A model generated the notes under the pieces. It had not been told where the DNA came from. It ran no database searches and saw only the letters and a program-made list of their open reading frames with translations. The position numbers and the translations under genes were made by a program. From Gammaproteobacteria bacterium (GTDB lineage: Bacteria; Pseudomonadota; Gammaproteobacteria; Steroidobacterales; SZUA-146), in contig QIGP01000005.1 of NCBI GenBank assembly GCA_003228965.1, positions 1 through 22,248 of the forward strand: a stretch of 22,248 bases of DNA, in the 5' to 3' direction. Below are positions 7,613 to 15,215 of the stretch, piece by piece (the first letter of the stretch is position 1; every line of letters starts with the position of its first letter).

Positions 7613-10600
7613 TTAGTTGGATCGTTCTTGCAGGCCGCGTAGCTGGGCAATAACGTCAAGCTGTTGACGATTTTCCGATTCCAGTGAATTCAGACGTGAC
7701 CGGAGTTGCTCTAGTCGCGTGTCCTCCGACACTGTGCGGCCAATGTTCTGGTGCCGTGCAAGTTGTTTAGCGGCTTTTTCTATTTCGCTTTTTAGCGTCT
7801 TATTTTCCGTAACTGCTTTTGCCAGTTCGTGCTCAAGAAACTGGCTGTGTTCCTCCAGCGATTCGAGTTTTACTTCTGTGTCGTAGAGCATGTTAGAGTC
7901 GTTTTCGAATACTCTTACCAGGTCCTTGTTCACTTTGACGTCATTGCTCAAAGCTTGAATCAGACGTGTTTTTTCCATAAGAGCCAGTTTTAATTTTTCA
8001 AGTTCGGCCGAACTTATTGGCTTGTCGGTGGGCTGGTCTACGCGAGTTTCCGCTCGTGCTCCCATTTGGTGGTCTTCCAGTTTCTGCTTGAGTCCAGCGA
8101 TTTTAATGTCGGCGTTACGCAGTTCGTGTTCCAAGGCGCCAATAATGTTTTCGCGGGCACGCATCGCTTCTTCATAGTCTTTGTTCGGCGCCACATTACT
8201 GCTTGCCGCAGGTAGTTTCTGAGGGGGCAAGTCAGGCGGTATCGCATCCAGGGCCTCTTCAAGTGAAGCGATGGTCTTGAGGTTCTTGTCGCGCTGTTCG
8301 CTCAGTTCAATCAGCTGAGTGCCGAGCGTATTTGCACGATCCTTTCTATCTTCTAGCTGCTTTTGAGCACGGGCCAGCTGTTCTTGCAGCGCCGACACAT
8401 TGCGCTCGTGTTCGTCGCCCACAGCTTTCGTTTCGCTAAATAGCTTCGCGCTCTTATTTAGGTCGCTGCGAGCGCGGTCAAGCTTGTCGCTAAGGTCTTG
8501 GGTGTGAGCTTCATCGGTGCTGGACTCCATGAGTGCCACGGATGCCGTTAGTTCATCTACCTTGGTAAACAGGCTGTCAAGTTCGCTTTTCGAAGAAGCC
8601 AGTTTACTGGTTTTCGATTCGAGCGCGTTCTGCAGTTCCTGCATTTTATGATCGCGTTCGCTTATCTTTTGTACGTTATCTTGCAGAGCCTGGTTAGAGA
8701 CATGAAGTTCCTGGCGAGACTTCGTGCCTGCTTTGCTAAGCTCCCGGTTTTCGCGTTCCAGATCGTGCGTATTTTCTTCCAGTTCCTCACGGTACTTACG
8801 CGCCTGATCCAGCGTTTTCTTGAGGTGCTCATTGGCCTGCGTTTGATTGTCCATTTTGAGCTTAAGCGCTTTGAGTTCCTGTTCATGCTCAGCCGCGTGC
8901 ATATCACGCTTTTCTACCAGAAACTTTTGAGTGGCCGTGGTTTCATCGCGGTGCTCTTGCTCGGAAACGAGCTGGGCCTCGAGCTCCTGAATGTGCGTAT
9001 CCAACAGGTCGCTGTTTTCAATCTTGGCTTCAAGTTCCGCCGTTTGATTGGCCACCAGCGCCAGTTGTTTCAGAGTGTGCGTATTTTCTTCTTCACGTTC
9101 ACTCAAGTCTGCTTCGAGTTGCTCCACACTGCTTTCAAGCGTGGTCACCAGCTGGTTTTGACGCTCGTGCTCTGCTTCAAGTGCTTTGAGGTTATCGAGC
9201 AGCAGCACAGTGTCCTGCTCTTGATGAATAAGTTTGTCTTCGAGTGTTTTCTGTGCTTCTTGCGCCTCGCTTGCGCGTTGTGCTTCTTGTTCGAACTGCG
9301 CGGTGACGGCGGCAAGCTGAGTTTTCTGTTGCTCAATTTCTTGTAGACGGACCGCGTTTTCAGCCTCTACTGATCCTGTGGATTTGGCGTGTTGTTCGAG
9401 TAACTGAGCCTGATCGGATAGCGCAGAGCGGGCCTCATTCAGCGCTTGCTCACTGTCGACGGCAATCGACTGGATTTGTGCTAAATCAGTATCCTTTCTG
9501 TTCAGCTCAAGTTTAGCGGCTTCAAATTGTTCTAGCTGTACTTTCGATTCTTTTACTATTTCTTCAAGTTTGGTGACTTGCTCGCTTTGTGTTTGCAATT
9601 GTGTAAGCGCACCGGTATGAGCTTGATTCAATTCATCCAATGCGGCTTCGGTAGCGGCGTGAGACGCCAGTTTTTTGACTAGCACGGCCAGGTCATGATC
9701 GCGATCTGCCAGTGCGGCGTCTGCCGAATCGCTTGCGTGAGCAAAGTCGGCTTCGACCGCCTTTAGTTTGGCTTCGCCATCTTCAAGTGACTGCTCAAGT
9801 TCCCTGGTTTTGCGTTTGAACTCCAAGGCTTGCTGGCTAGAGCTTTGCGTAAGTGAGAGTTTTTCTGCTTCCAGGTTGGTGGCAAATTTTTCCTGTTCGG
9901 TAGCGAGTTGTTCTTTCGCGTCGCTTTCAACCGTTATTAGTTTTGCGTCGCGATTTTCAAGGGACTGCTCAAGTTCCTGAATTCTGCGCTTGAATTCTGC
10001 GGCTTGCTGACTAGAGCTTTGCGTAAGCGCGAGTGTTTCAGCTTTCAAGGTGGCGGTAAATTTTTCCTGCTCGTTGGCGAGTTGCTCTTTCGCGTCGCCT
10101 TCAACCGTTGTTATCTGTAGCGCTCGATTTTCAAGCGATTGCTCCAGCTTTTGAATTTTGCGATTGAACACCTCGGCTTGCTGGTTAGAGGATTGCGTAA
10201 GCGCGAGTTTTTCAGCTTCCAGGTTGGCGGCAAGTTTCTCCCGCTCACTGCCGAGATGCTTTTCGGCGTCAATTTTTTCCTGGTCCAGCAGGTTTCGAAT
10301 TCGCTGGTTTTCCTCGCGAGTTTGGGCTAGCGTTTGGGTTAGTTCAGTGTTTTCCTGCACATATTTCCTGAGTTCAGAAACGCTGGCGTCGTTCGAGCTT
10401 TGAAGTTCATCGAGCTCTGACGAGAGTTGCTTGATTTGAGCCGTTTGCGATCCGAGCGCCGAGACCGCAGATTCAAGCTCAGTAGTAACGCTTGCGTTTT
10501 CCTTGCTCAGTTTGGCAAGCGCAGCTTCACTTTGTTCCAGATTTTTCTTAAAAGCTTCGCGCTCCGACGAAGTTTTTTCATTAAGTAACTTCAGGTCGTC

Positions 10601-11356
10601 GAGTTGTCGTTGAGCTTTGGAGGATTGTTCATCAAGACGTCCGTGCAGTTTTTCCGATTGAGCACCCAGCGCAAGTTGCGCCTGCTGAGATTGTTCGTCT
10701 AGCTGTTGTTGCCCAAGCTGCGCCTGATGTTCAAGTTTCTGAGCGGCGGTTTGCGTTTCGTTGTCGAACTGTTGCTGAATTATATCGACTTGTTCCGTGA
10801 GCGCTGCTTGATATTCGGCTTTAAGGCCAGCTGTAGTTTCAACTTGTTCTTGTAACGCGTCTTCAAGCTCGGCCAGTAACTGGGTGTTGCTTGTGCCTTG
10901 ATCGTGCATACGATCAATGTATTTACTTTTTTCGCGAAGCTCCGACTGCAGTGATGTCAGTGATGACTGCCATTCGTTCCGAGGCCCTGAGCCCGTTTCC
11001 ATAAGGGCATCTTTAAGTGTTAACACCTGCTCGTTCAGAGCGTGTTGTGACACAATGGTTGTTTCAGTCAGGTTTTGCTGTTGGCGTCGGCCAAGCCAGT
11101 AGCCGACGGGAAGTACTAACAGCGCGAGCAAGGCAGTTAACGGTAAGGCCGAACCTGTGCTTTCAACGGAAGAGACGGGTTCATTGACGGTCGCAACCGG
11201 CACCACGTCAACGGTCGGTGCAGTACCTGACGGATTGAGTGTCAGCGTCTTGGACAGTTTCAGGTCCACAGAGTGCGGCGCATCGCCATCCTCTGCAAAC
11301 GCAACCATAAATGTCATTAACGCAATGACCAATATGGTCAGACTAACGTGTTTCAT
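7613..11356 (-). CDS. Giant membrane-anchored coiled-coil protein (1247 residues)
   Basis: ATG 11356 is chosen because AAGGGG sits about five nt upstream and it begins a good signal-like sequence (MKHVSLTILVIALMTFMVAFA); a GTG at 11383 lacks this. After the leader, residues ~22-71 are low-complexity and probably periplasmic, and residues ~72-89 (LTALLALLVLPVGYWLGRR) form a transmembrane helix with arginines on the cytoplasmic side. Nearly all the remaining ~1150 residues are rich in Glu, Gln, Lys, Leu and Ala in heptad/hendecad pattern, predicting one very long rod. Residues 381-~539 hold three tandem copies of a 58-residue unit. The sequence resembles SMC/myosin-like rods only in composition; there are no ATPase motifs. 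It could be a structural tether, spacer or polarity scaffold. No family was recognised, and a function cannot be assigned. Confidence 0.85.
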   Translation of the reverse strand: MKHVSLTILVIALMTFMVAFAEDGDAPHSVDLKLSKTLTLNPSGTAPTVDVVPVATVNEPVSSVESTGSALPLTALLALLVLPVGYWLGRRQQQNLTETTIVSQHALNEQVLTLKDALMETGSGPRNEWQSSLTSLQSELREKSKYIDRMHDQGTSNTQLLAELEDALQEQVETTAGLKAEYQAALTEQVDIIQQQFDNETQTAAQKLEHQAQLGQQQLDEQSQQAQLALGAQSEKLHGRLDEQSSKAQRQLDDLKLLNEKTSSEREAFKKNLEQSEAALAKLSKENASVTTELESAVSALGSQTAQIKQLSSELDELQSSNDASVSELRKYVQENTELTQTLAQTREENQRIRNLLDQEKIDAEKHLGSEREKLAANLEAEKLALTQSSNQQAEVFNRKIQKLEQSLENRALQITTVEGDAKEQLANEQEKFTATLKAETLALTQSSSQQAAEFKRRIQELEQSLENRDAKLITVESDAKEQLATEQEKFATNLEAEKLSLTQSSSQQALEFKRKTRELEQSLEDGEAKLKAVEADFAHASDSADAALADRDHDLAVLVKKLASHAATEAALDELNQAHTGALTQLQTQSEQVTKLEEIVKESKVQLEQFEAAKLELNRKDTDLAQIQSIAVDSEQALNEARSALSDQAQLLEQHAKSTGSVEAENAVRLQEIEQQKTQLAAVTAQFEQEAQRASEAQEAQKTLEDKLIHQEQDTVLLLDNLKALEAEHERQNQLVTTLESSVEQLEADLSEREEENTHTLKQLALVANQTAELEAKIENSDLLDTHIQELEAQLVSEQEHRDETTATQKFLVEKRDMHAAEHEQELKALKLKMDNQTQANEHLKKTLDQARKYREELEENTHDLERENRELSKAGTKSRQELHVSNQALQDNVQKISERDHKMQELQNALESKTSKLASSKSELDSLFTKVDELTASVALMESSTDEAHTQDLSDKLDRARSDLNKSAKLFSETKAVGDEHERNVSALQEQLARAQKQLEDRKDRANTLGTQLIELSEQRDKNLKTIASLEEALDAIPPDLPPQKLPAASSNVAPNKDYEEAMRARENIIGALEHELRNADIKIAGLKQKLEDHQMGARAETRVDQPTDKPISSAELEKLKLALMEKTRLIQALSNDVKVNKDLVRVFENDSNMLYDTEVKLESLEEHSQFLEHELAKAVTENKTLKSEIEKAAKQLARHQNIGRTVSEDTRLEQLRSRLNSLESENRQQLDVIAQLRGLQERSN
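9740..10216 (-). repeat. Threefold 174-bp in-frame tandem repeat
   Basis: The segment encoding AE(K/T)L(A/S)LTQSS(N/S)QQ recurs with exact 174-bp spacing (for example GAGT motifs at 9857, 10031 and 10205). It gives 58-residue units at residues 381-438, 439-496 and 497-~539, the last shortened. Units share LTQSSxQQ, (Q/R)ELEQSLE and DAKEQLAxEQEKF. Fifty-eight equals four hendecads plus two heptads, so the coiled-coil phase would be kept. Confidence 0.85.
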
Positions 11357-11827
11357 TCGAGCCCCTTGGCGAGGTTTGTTCACTAATACAGACGCTGTTG
11401 CATACGGCTTAGACCTTGTGTTGGCATAAGCTCAAACTCGGCGAACCGCGCATAGCAGTTGTACAAACCCGGATTGTAAATCTACTAACAGGACAATCGG
11501 TGTCCTGCCGCAATTTATCGTTGTTATTTATGTGTAGGAGTATGAATTGCTCAGACACAAAAGCAAGTGGGTTTACACTTCTTTTCACGGGAAATCATAG
11601 AGTTGGGAGTGATTATAGTTGCCATAAGGGAAGGGCGGCGGTGGGGTGGACGTGCAAAAGCGCACATTCTAGGGAACCCAGCGTCCCCGACGCGGTGGCA
11701 ATCAGGGCACATATTTGCTAAAAGAAATGGATGAGGTCGCAAAATATTTATAAATGAAACAAGCATTTGTAAGCGCTCTGGCTGATTTGGCCGGTGCCAG
11801 CTTGGCTAATCCACTGAGGCTCAATAC
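11357..11827. other. Divergent intergenic region
   Basis: This 471-bp region separates the coiled-coil gene (-) from the SRPBCC-CBS gene (+). It holds a perfect 7-bp inverted repeat CAGGACA/TGTCCTG (11489-11507, 5-nt spacer), a small GCGTC-CCC-GACGC hairpin (11681-11693) and an A+T-rich TATAAA at 11749-11754 about 75 nt before the SRPBCC-CBS start. No convincing gene or full promoter pair was found. Confidence 0.4.
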
Positions 11828-12793
11828 ATGGTCAGGTTTGAACACAGCCAATCGTTGAATTCTACTCTTCCCATGGTTTGGCAAGTCGTTAGCGATATCG
11901 CTAATTGGCCTACTCTTTATGATGAGTTGGTGCGCGTTCAGATTGGCCCGCGCGCGAACGACGAAGTGCGGGTGACAGGAACCGATTCCAGGGCGCGCAG
12001 TTTTTCGCTGAAAGTCAGTACATCAGCCACTGATGAATCGGACGAACGGACCGTGACTCTCCTGTTTGATGCGTCTGCACCTCACCCCCTTGGCTACAGA
12101 TCACTTGTCTGGACAGTGTCAGAGCAAGGCGAGCAAACCCACCTTACTCTAACGGCTGACTACGTAAAACCGTGGCCTGTGATTGGGTCGCTGTTGGCTC
12201 GTCTTCGTGGCCACGGGAATGCGTCGTACAATCTTCAGTCGACTTTTAACGCGGTTGTACGCCAATCTCAAGAACAAGCATTGAAATACCACGAAACCGT
12301 TCAAACAGTTTTGTCTCGCAAAGGAAACGACATTATTTCGGCCAGGCCTTCCGACGCCGTGAGTTCGATTTGCGAGCTTATTAATAAACATAGAATCGGA
12401 GCTGTGCTTGTACTGGATTCGTCGAACAATTTAGTCGGCCTGGTGTCAGAGCGTGACATTGTCTATCACCTCGCAAGAACGGGAACTTCGGTACTCGACC
12501 AGAACGTTGAAGACATTATGACTCGCGACCTGATCGTATGCGAACCGGAAAGCGATTTACTGTTTGTCATGGCGTGCATGACTGACAACAAAATCCGGCA
12601 TCTTCCAGTCATGGAAAACAATCAGCTCCGCGGCGTCATAAGTATTGGCGACGTTGTGCAACAACGTATGCACGCACTTGAGGCGGAGTCCGACACGCTA
12701 CGCAACTATATTGCGGCTCGCGAATGGCGCGTTCACGGCCGTCGTGTGGCCGCCTTGGAGGCGGCGAATCCGTTGGCCGACACCGCCAGGTGA
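11828..12793 (+). CDS. SRPBCC (START-like) domain fused to a CBS-domain pair
   Basis: The 321-residue protein has two parts. Residues ~1-150 match the SRPBCC/polyketide-cyclase-like fold: FEHSQSLNSTLPMVWQVVSDIANWPTLYDELV is the typical opening strand, helix and Trp-Pro turn, and HLTLTADYVKPWPVIGSLL its C-terminal strand and long helix. Residues ~158-285 are two CBS domains in tandem, with GAVLVLDSSNNLVGLVSERDIV and KIRHLPVMENNQLRGVISIGDVV. The SERD (207-210) and SIGD (272-275) turns supply the Asp that commonly contacts a nucleotide ribose. A basic tail ends the protein. A GAGG motif lies eight nt before the ATG. SRPBCC pockets bind hydrophobic ligands and CBS pairs bind adenosine nucleotides, so an energy-gated lipid or ligand sensor is possible, but this is inference. 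The stop codon overlaps a possible GTG start of syd. Confidence 0.85.
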   Translation: MVRFEHSQSLNSTLPMVWQVVSDIANWPTLYDELVRVQIGPRANDEVRVTGTDSRARSFSLKVSTSATDESDERTVTLLFDASAPHPLGYRSLVWTVSEQGEQTHLTLTADYVKPWPVIGSLLARLRGHGNASYNLQSTFNAVVRQSQEQALKYHETVQTVLSRKGNDIISARPSDAVSSICELINKHRIGAVLVLDSSNNLVGLVSERDIVYHLARTGTSVLDQNVEDIMTRDLIVCEPESDLLFVMACMTDNKIRHLPVMENNQLRGVISIGDVVQQRMHALEAESDTLRNYIAAREWRVHGRRVAALEAANPLADTAR

Positions 12794-12819
12794 CACAACA
12801 AGTGGCCAATAGCAGATCA

Positions 12820-13374
12820 ATGGTGTCACAAGAGCTAGACCGTCTCGCGGCTGAGTATGTGGCGGCTGTTGAGGCACGTTCAGGCTCGTTGCCGACCGTT
12901 CCCTACGACCCGGAATGGAAGTCTGTTGCCATCGTAGGCAGGGCCAGTGACGAACAGGTGTACTGGCAGCCTACTCAACGACACGATCCTTTCTCTTTCG
13001 ACTCAATAGCCAGTGCTCTTGAAATAGAACTACCCAAAGACTGCGACGAGTACTTTGGTCATTTTTGGTCAGGCGCTATACCTGTGATTTGGGGTGCGCG
13101 GCCGTTTGAGTTGTTGCAGCTTTGGAATCACGATGAGGAGAACAATCTCATGCACAATATTCTTGGGCACTCTCTCGAGAAGAAGCGTGTCAGGGAGCCG
13201 CTAACCGTCTTTTTTGGGCTCGTTGATGACGCACGTTTCCTGAGCGTCGATGCAAACTCAGGTGCTGTGATGCTTGAAGAGGTCGGCGGGGGAAGGCCTG
13301 AAGAGGTGGCGGCCGATTTAGCATCATTGTTGTCTTCAGTTACCGCGGTTGCCGAATCCGGTGTGGACTCTTAA
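12820..13374 (+). CDS. syd: SecY-interacting protein Syd
   Basis: Syd is a peripheral inner-membrane protein that binds SecY and is reported to test or destabilise faulty SecYEG complexes. From ATG 12820 the product has 184 residues, like the 181 of E. coli Syd, and MVSQELDRLAAEYVAAVEA aligns with the E. coli N-terminus. Shared signatures are VYWQP (after a short acidic loop), the central FELLQLWNHDEEN (E. coli TLLQTWSEDD), NILGHSLEKKRVREPLTVFFGL ([21 protein letters not shown]) and SGAVMLEEVG. No strong Shine-Dalgarno precedes ATG 12820. An in-frame GTG at 12790 overlaps the TGA of the preceding gene (GTGA), so translational coupling with a start ten codons earlier is the main alternative. 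Finding syd downstream of the SRPBCC-CBS gene suggests one transcript. Confidence 0.9.
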   Translation: MVSQELDRLAAEYVAAVEARSGSLPTVPYDPEWKSVAIVGRASDEQVYWQPTQRHDPFSFDSIASALEIELPKDCDEYFGHFWSGAIPVIWGARPFELLQLWNHDEENNLMHNILGHSLEKKRVREPLTVFFGLVDDARFLSVDANSGAVMLEEVGGGRPEEVAADLASLLSSVTAVAESGVDS

Positions 13375-13412
13375 CTCCAAGAGCACCCTGTAACTGCATC
13401 CAATTATGTCAT

Positions 13413-13517
13413 ATGTATCAGGGCCAACAAGCAATTGTCGGATTGATTGGCTTCGTGTTAGGTTGGGGATTGAGCAAAGGCCGCCTCATGGGTGAGTCCC
13501 CCAGTGATCCAGTATAG
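13413..13517 (+). CDS. Possible 34-residue membrane peptide
   Basis: A short frame in the syd/sorbosone-dehydrogenase gap encodes MYQGQQAIVGLIGFVLGWGL followed by SKGRLMGESPSDPV. Residues 7-20 form a glycine-spaced hydrophobic helix (GLIGFVLGWG), followed by basic residues, which is the usual look of a one-helix inner-membrane microprotein. There is no clear Shine-Dalgarno upstream of ATG 13413. Chance is a real possibility at this length. Confidence 0.35.
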   Translation: MYQGQQAIVGLIGFVLGWGLSKGRLMGESPSDPV

Positions 13518-13582
13518 GCACGCGGGAAGCATCTGGATAAACACAAAGCACCATTGCTGACTCATTCGAATAGGGGGACAAC

Positions 13583-15091
13583 ATGACAACATTTAATTCT
13601 CGGGGTCTGGTTTTCAGATCGCTACTTGCCTGCGTAATTGTAACTATTAGCGGCTCAAATGCGCTGGCAGTGACGCTGCCTACAGACATGGATAACGATA
13701 CGGTACGTAACGCTCAGGATAATTGCTCGGCGGTTGCGAATACTAATCAGATCGACGCTGACGCCGACGGTTACGGCAACATCTGCGATCCGGATTTTAA
13801 TAACGACGGCGTCGTCAATTTTATTGACTACGTTCAGCTAGCCGCCGGGTTTTTAGGAACCGATCCCGTGCTCGACTTAAATTCCGACGGGGCGGTGAAT
13901 TTTCTCGATGTCACTCTGTTTACGAGCTCGTTTTTAGGCGCGCCGGGCCCCAGTGGCACGGTTGCTTCGGGGATGACGTTTTCGGGTGTCCAGATTTATC
14001 AAGGCGTGCCGACTGGTTCTCTCATGCGAATGAAGCAAGCGCCAGGTGATGCGACCCGTTGGTACGGTTTGCAGCGTCAGGGAAGAGTAATTGCTTTCGA
14101 CAAAGTTGATTCTGCAACAGGCGCCACCACGGTGCTGGAGTTCTCATCTTTGGTTGACACAGAGTTTGAAGGTGGTGCCCTCGGGTTCGCTTTCGATCCC
14201 GATTTCGAGACGAATGGCTACCTCTATATTAGTTATACAACCGACGGGCCGAATTTTCAGATACCCCTGATTTCACGCGTATCTCGCTTTAGTACCACGG
14301 CAGACGTGAACGGCGTAGCGATTGCTGATTTGGCATCTGAAGTTGTCGTGCTCGCGCAGGACCAGCCTTTTGCGAACCACAACGGTGGTGATCTTTCATT
14401 TGGCCTCGATGGCTTTTTGTACTACAGCCTGGGCGACGGTGGATCTGGCGGTGATCCAGATCGTAACGGCCAGAACACGACTAACTTGCTGGCGACCATC
14501 ATGCGCCTGGACATCAACGTAACTCAGGCTGAAATTGATGCCGGCACAACGTATAAAATTCCACCGTCTAACCCGTTCGCCGCCAACGCCGACTGCACAG
14601 TTGCTTGCCCCGAAATTTTTGCGTGGGGTCTGCGCAACCCGTTCCGTTTCACCTTCGATCGTGAAACCGGTTTGTTGTGGGTTGGCGATGTTGGCCAAAA
14701 TGCACGTGAAGAAATTGGCATCATTGCCAGTGGCGAAAACCACGGGTGGCGTTGTTATGAAGGGTCAATCACGTTCAACACCTTTATGTGTGATCTTTTA
14801 GTGACGGATTTTGCTGAGCCGCAGCACGACTATACGCACAGCGTCGGTTTCTCGGTAACCGGCGGTTACGTCTATCGCGGCAACGCCTACCCGCAGCTAC
14901 ACGGTACCTATTTCTTCGGTGACTTTGGCAGCGGTACTATTTGGGGACTGTATGAGGGCGACTTCATGGGGTCACTTATTTCCTCAGGAACGTCCCTGGT
15001 TGCGTTTGCTGAAGATACCGATGGTGAGCTGTACTACATTGACCTCGCTTTTGGCGGTAACGGCGCAGTCTATCGCATAGAGGCGAATTAG
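13583..15091 (+). CDS. Secreted glucose/sorbosone-dehydrogenase-like beta-propeller with N-terminal TSP3 and dockerin-like module
   Basis: GGGGG five nt before ATG 13583 fixes the start. Residues 1-29 are a signal peptide ending ALA. A TSP3-like repeat (DMDNDTVRNAQDNC, DADADGYGNICD) and two dockerin-like calcium loops (DFNNDGVVNFID, DLNSDGAVNFLD) fill residues ~33-125. From ~130 the sequence follows the GSDH/PQQ-type six-bladed propeller: GALGFAFDPDFETNGYLYISY, NHNGGDLSFGLDGFLYYSLGDGG with the candidate catalytic His266, GLRNPFRFTFD with Arg351-Asn352 which contact PQQ in the soluble enzymes, GENHGWRCYEG and GGYVYRG. It is therefore probably a periplasmic or extracellular quinoprotein acting on sugars or alcohols, although many GSDH-fold proteins are uncharacterised. 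The calcium module resembles that at the C-terminus of the protease at 1-1890. Confidence 0.88.
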   Translation: MTTFNSRGLVFRSLLACVIVTISGSNALAVTLPTDMDNDTVRNAQDNCSAVANTNQIDADADGYGNICDPDFNNDGVVNFIDYVQLAAGFLGTDPVLDLNSDGAVNFLDVTLFTSSFLGAPGPSGTVASGMTFSGVQIYQGVPTGSLMRMKQAPGDATRWYGLQRQGRVIAFDKVDSATGATTVLEFSSLVDTEFEGGALGFAFDPDFETNGYLYISYTTDGPNFQIPLISRVSRFSTTADVNGVAIADLASEVVVLAQDQPFANHNGGDLSFGLDGFLYYSLGDGGSGGDPDRNGQNTTNLLATIMRLDINVTQAEIDAGTTYKIPPSNPFAANADCTVACPEIFAWGLRNPFRFTFDRETGLLWVGDVGQNAREEIGIIASGENHGWRCYEGSITFNTFMCDLLVTDFAEPQHDYTHSVGFSVTGGYVYRGNAYPQLHGTYFFGDFGSGTIWGLYEGDFMGSLISSGTSLVAFAEDTDGELYYIDLAFGGNGAVYRIEAN

Positions 15092-15124
15092 ACTCGGGCT
15101 GGTTAAATATAACATGCCAAAATA

Positions 15125-15158
15125 ACGTGCCGGTCGCCTCACAAGAAGGCCGGCACGT
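15125..15158 (+). terminator. Hairpin after the sorbosone-dehydrogenase gene
   Basis: ACGTGCCGG (15125-15133) and CCGGCACGT (15150-15158) form a perfect 9-bp stem, starting 34 nt after the stop. No T tract follows on the plus strand, so termination is plausible but not proven. A second imperfect inverted repeat (GTAA-CCCG / CGGG-TTAC) overlaps its end at 15157-15187. Confidence 0.5.
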
Positions 15159-15215
15159 AATCCCGCGATCAGAATACGGGTGGTTACGCCCGGCCTCTTT
15201 CGCTAGAGTCTGCTC

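Noticed and set aside
8648..9346. Long plus-strand open frame of 232 codons, hydrophobic
   Set aside because: It is the antisense of the coiled-coil gene, whose Glu, Gln, Lys and Leu codons read as Phe, Leu and Val on the other strand. There is no Shine-Dalgarno and no family match.
9740..10216. CRISPR or minisatellite array
   Set aside because: The periodicity is 174 bp, in frame, and encodes coiled-coil units of one gene; there are no short repeats with unique spacers.
11536..11721. Open frame with AGGAG just before an ATG (59 codons)
   Set aside because: The spacing between AGGAG and ATG is one base, the product is compositionally random and rich in Arg, Cys and His, and the region looks like a divergent promoter region.
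11754..11858. 34-codon frame MKQAFVSALADLAGAS overlapping the SRPBCC-CBS start
   Set aside because: The nearest Shine-Dalgarno-like sequence is about 16 nt away and the frame runs into the next gene out of phase, so a leader peptide is not supported.
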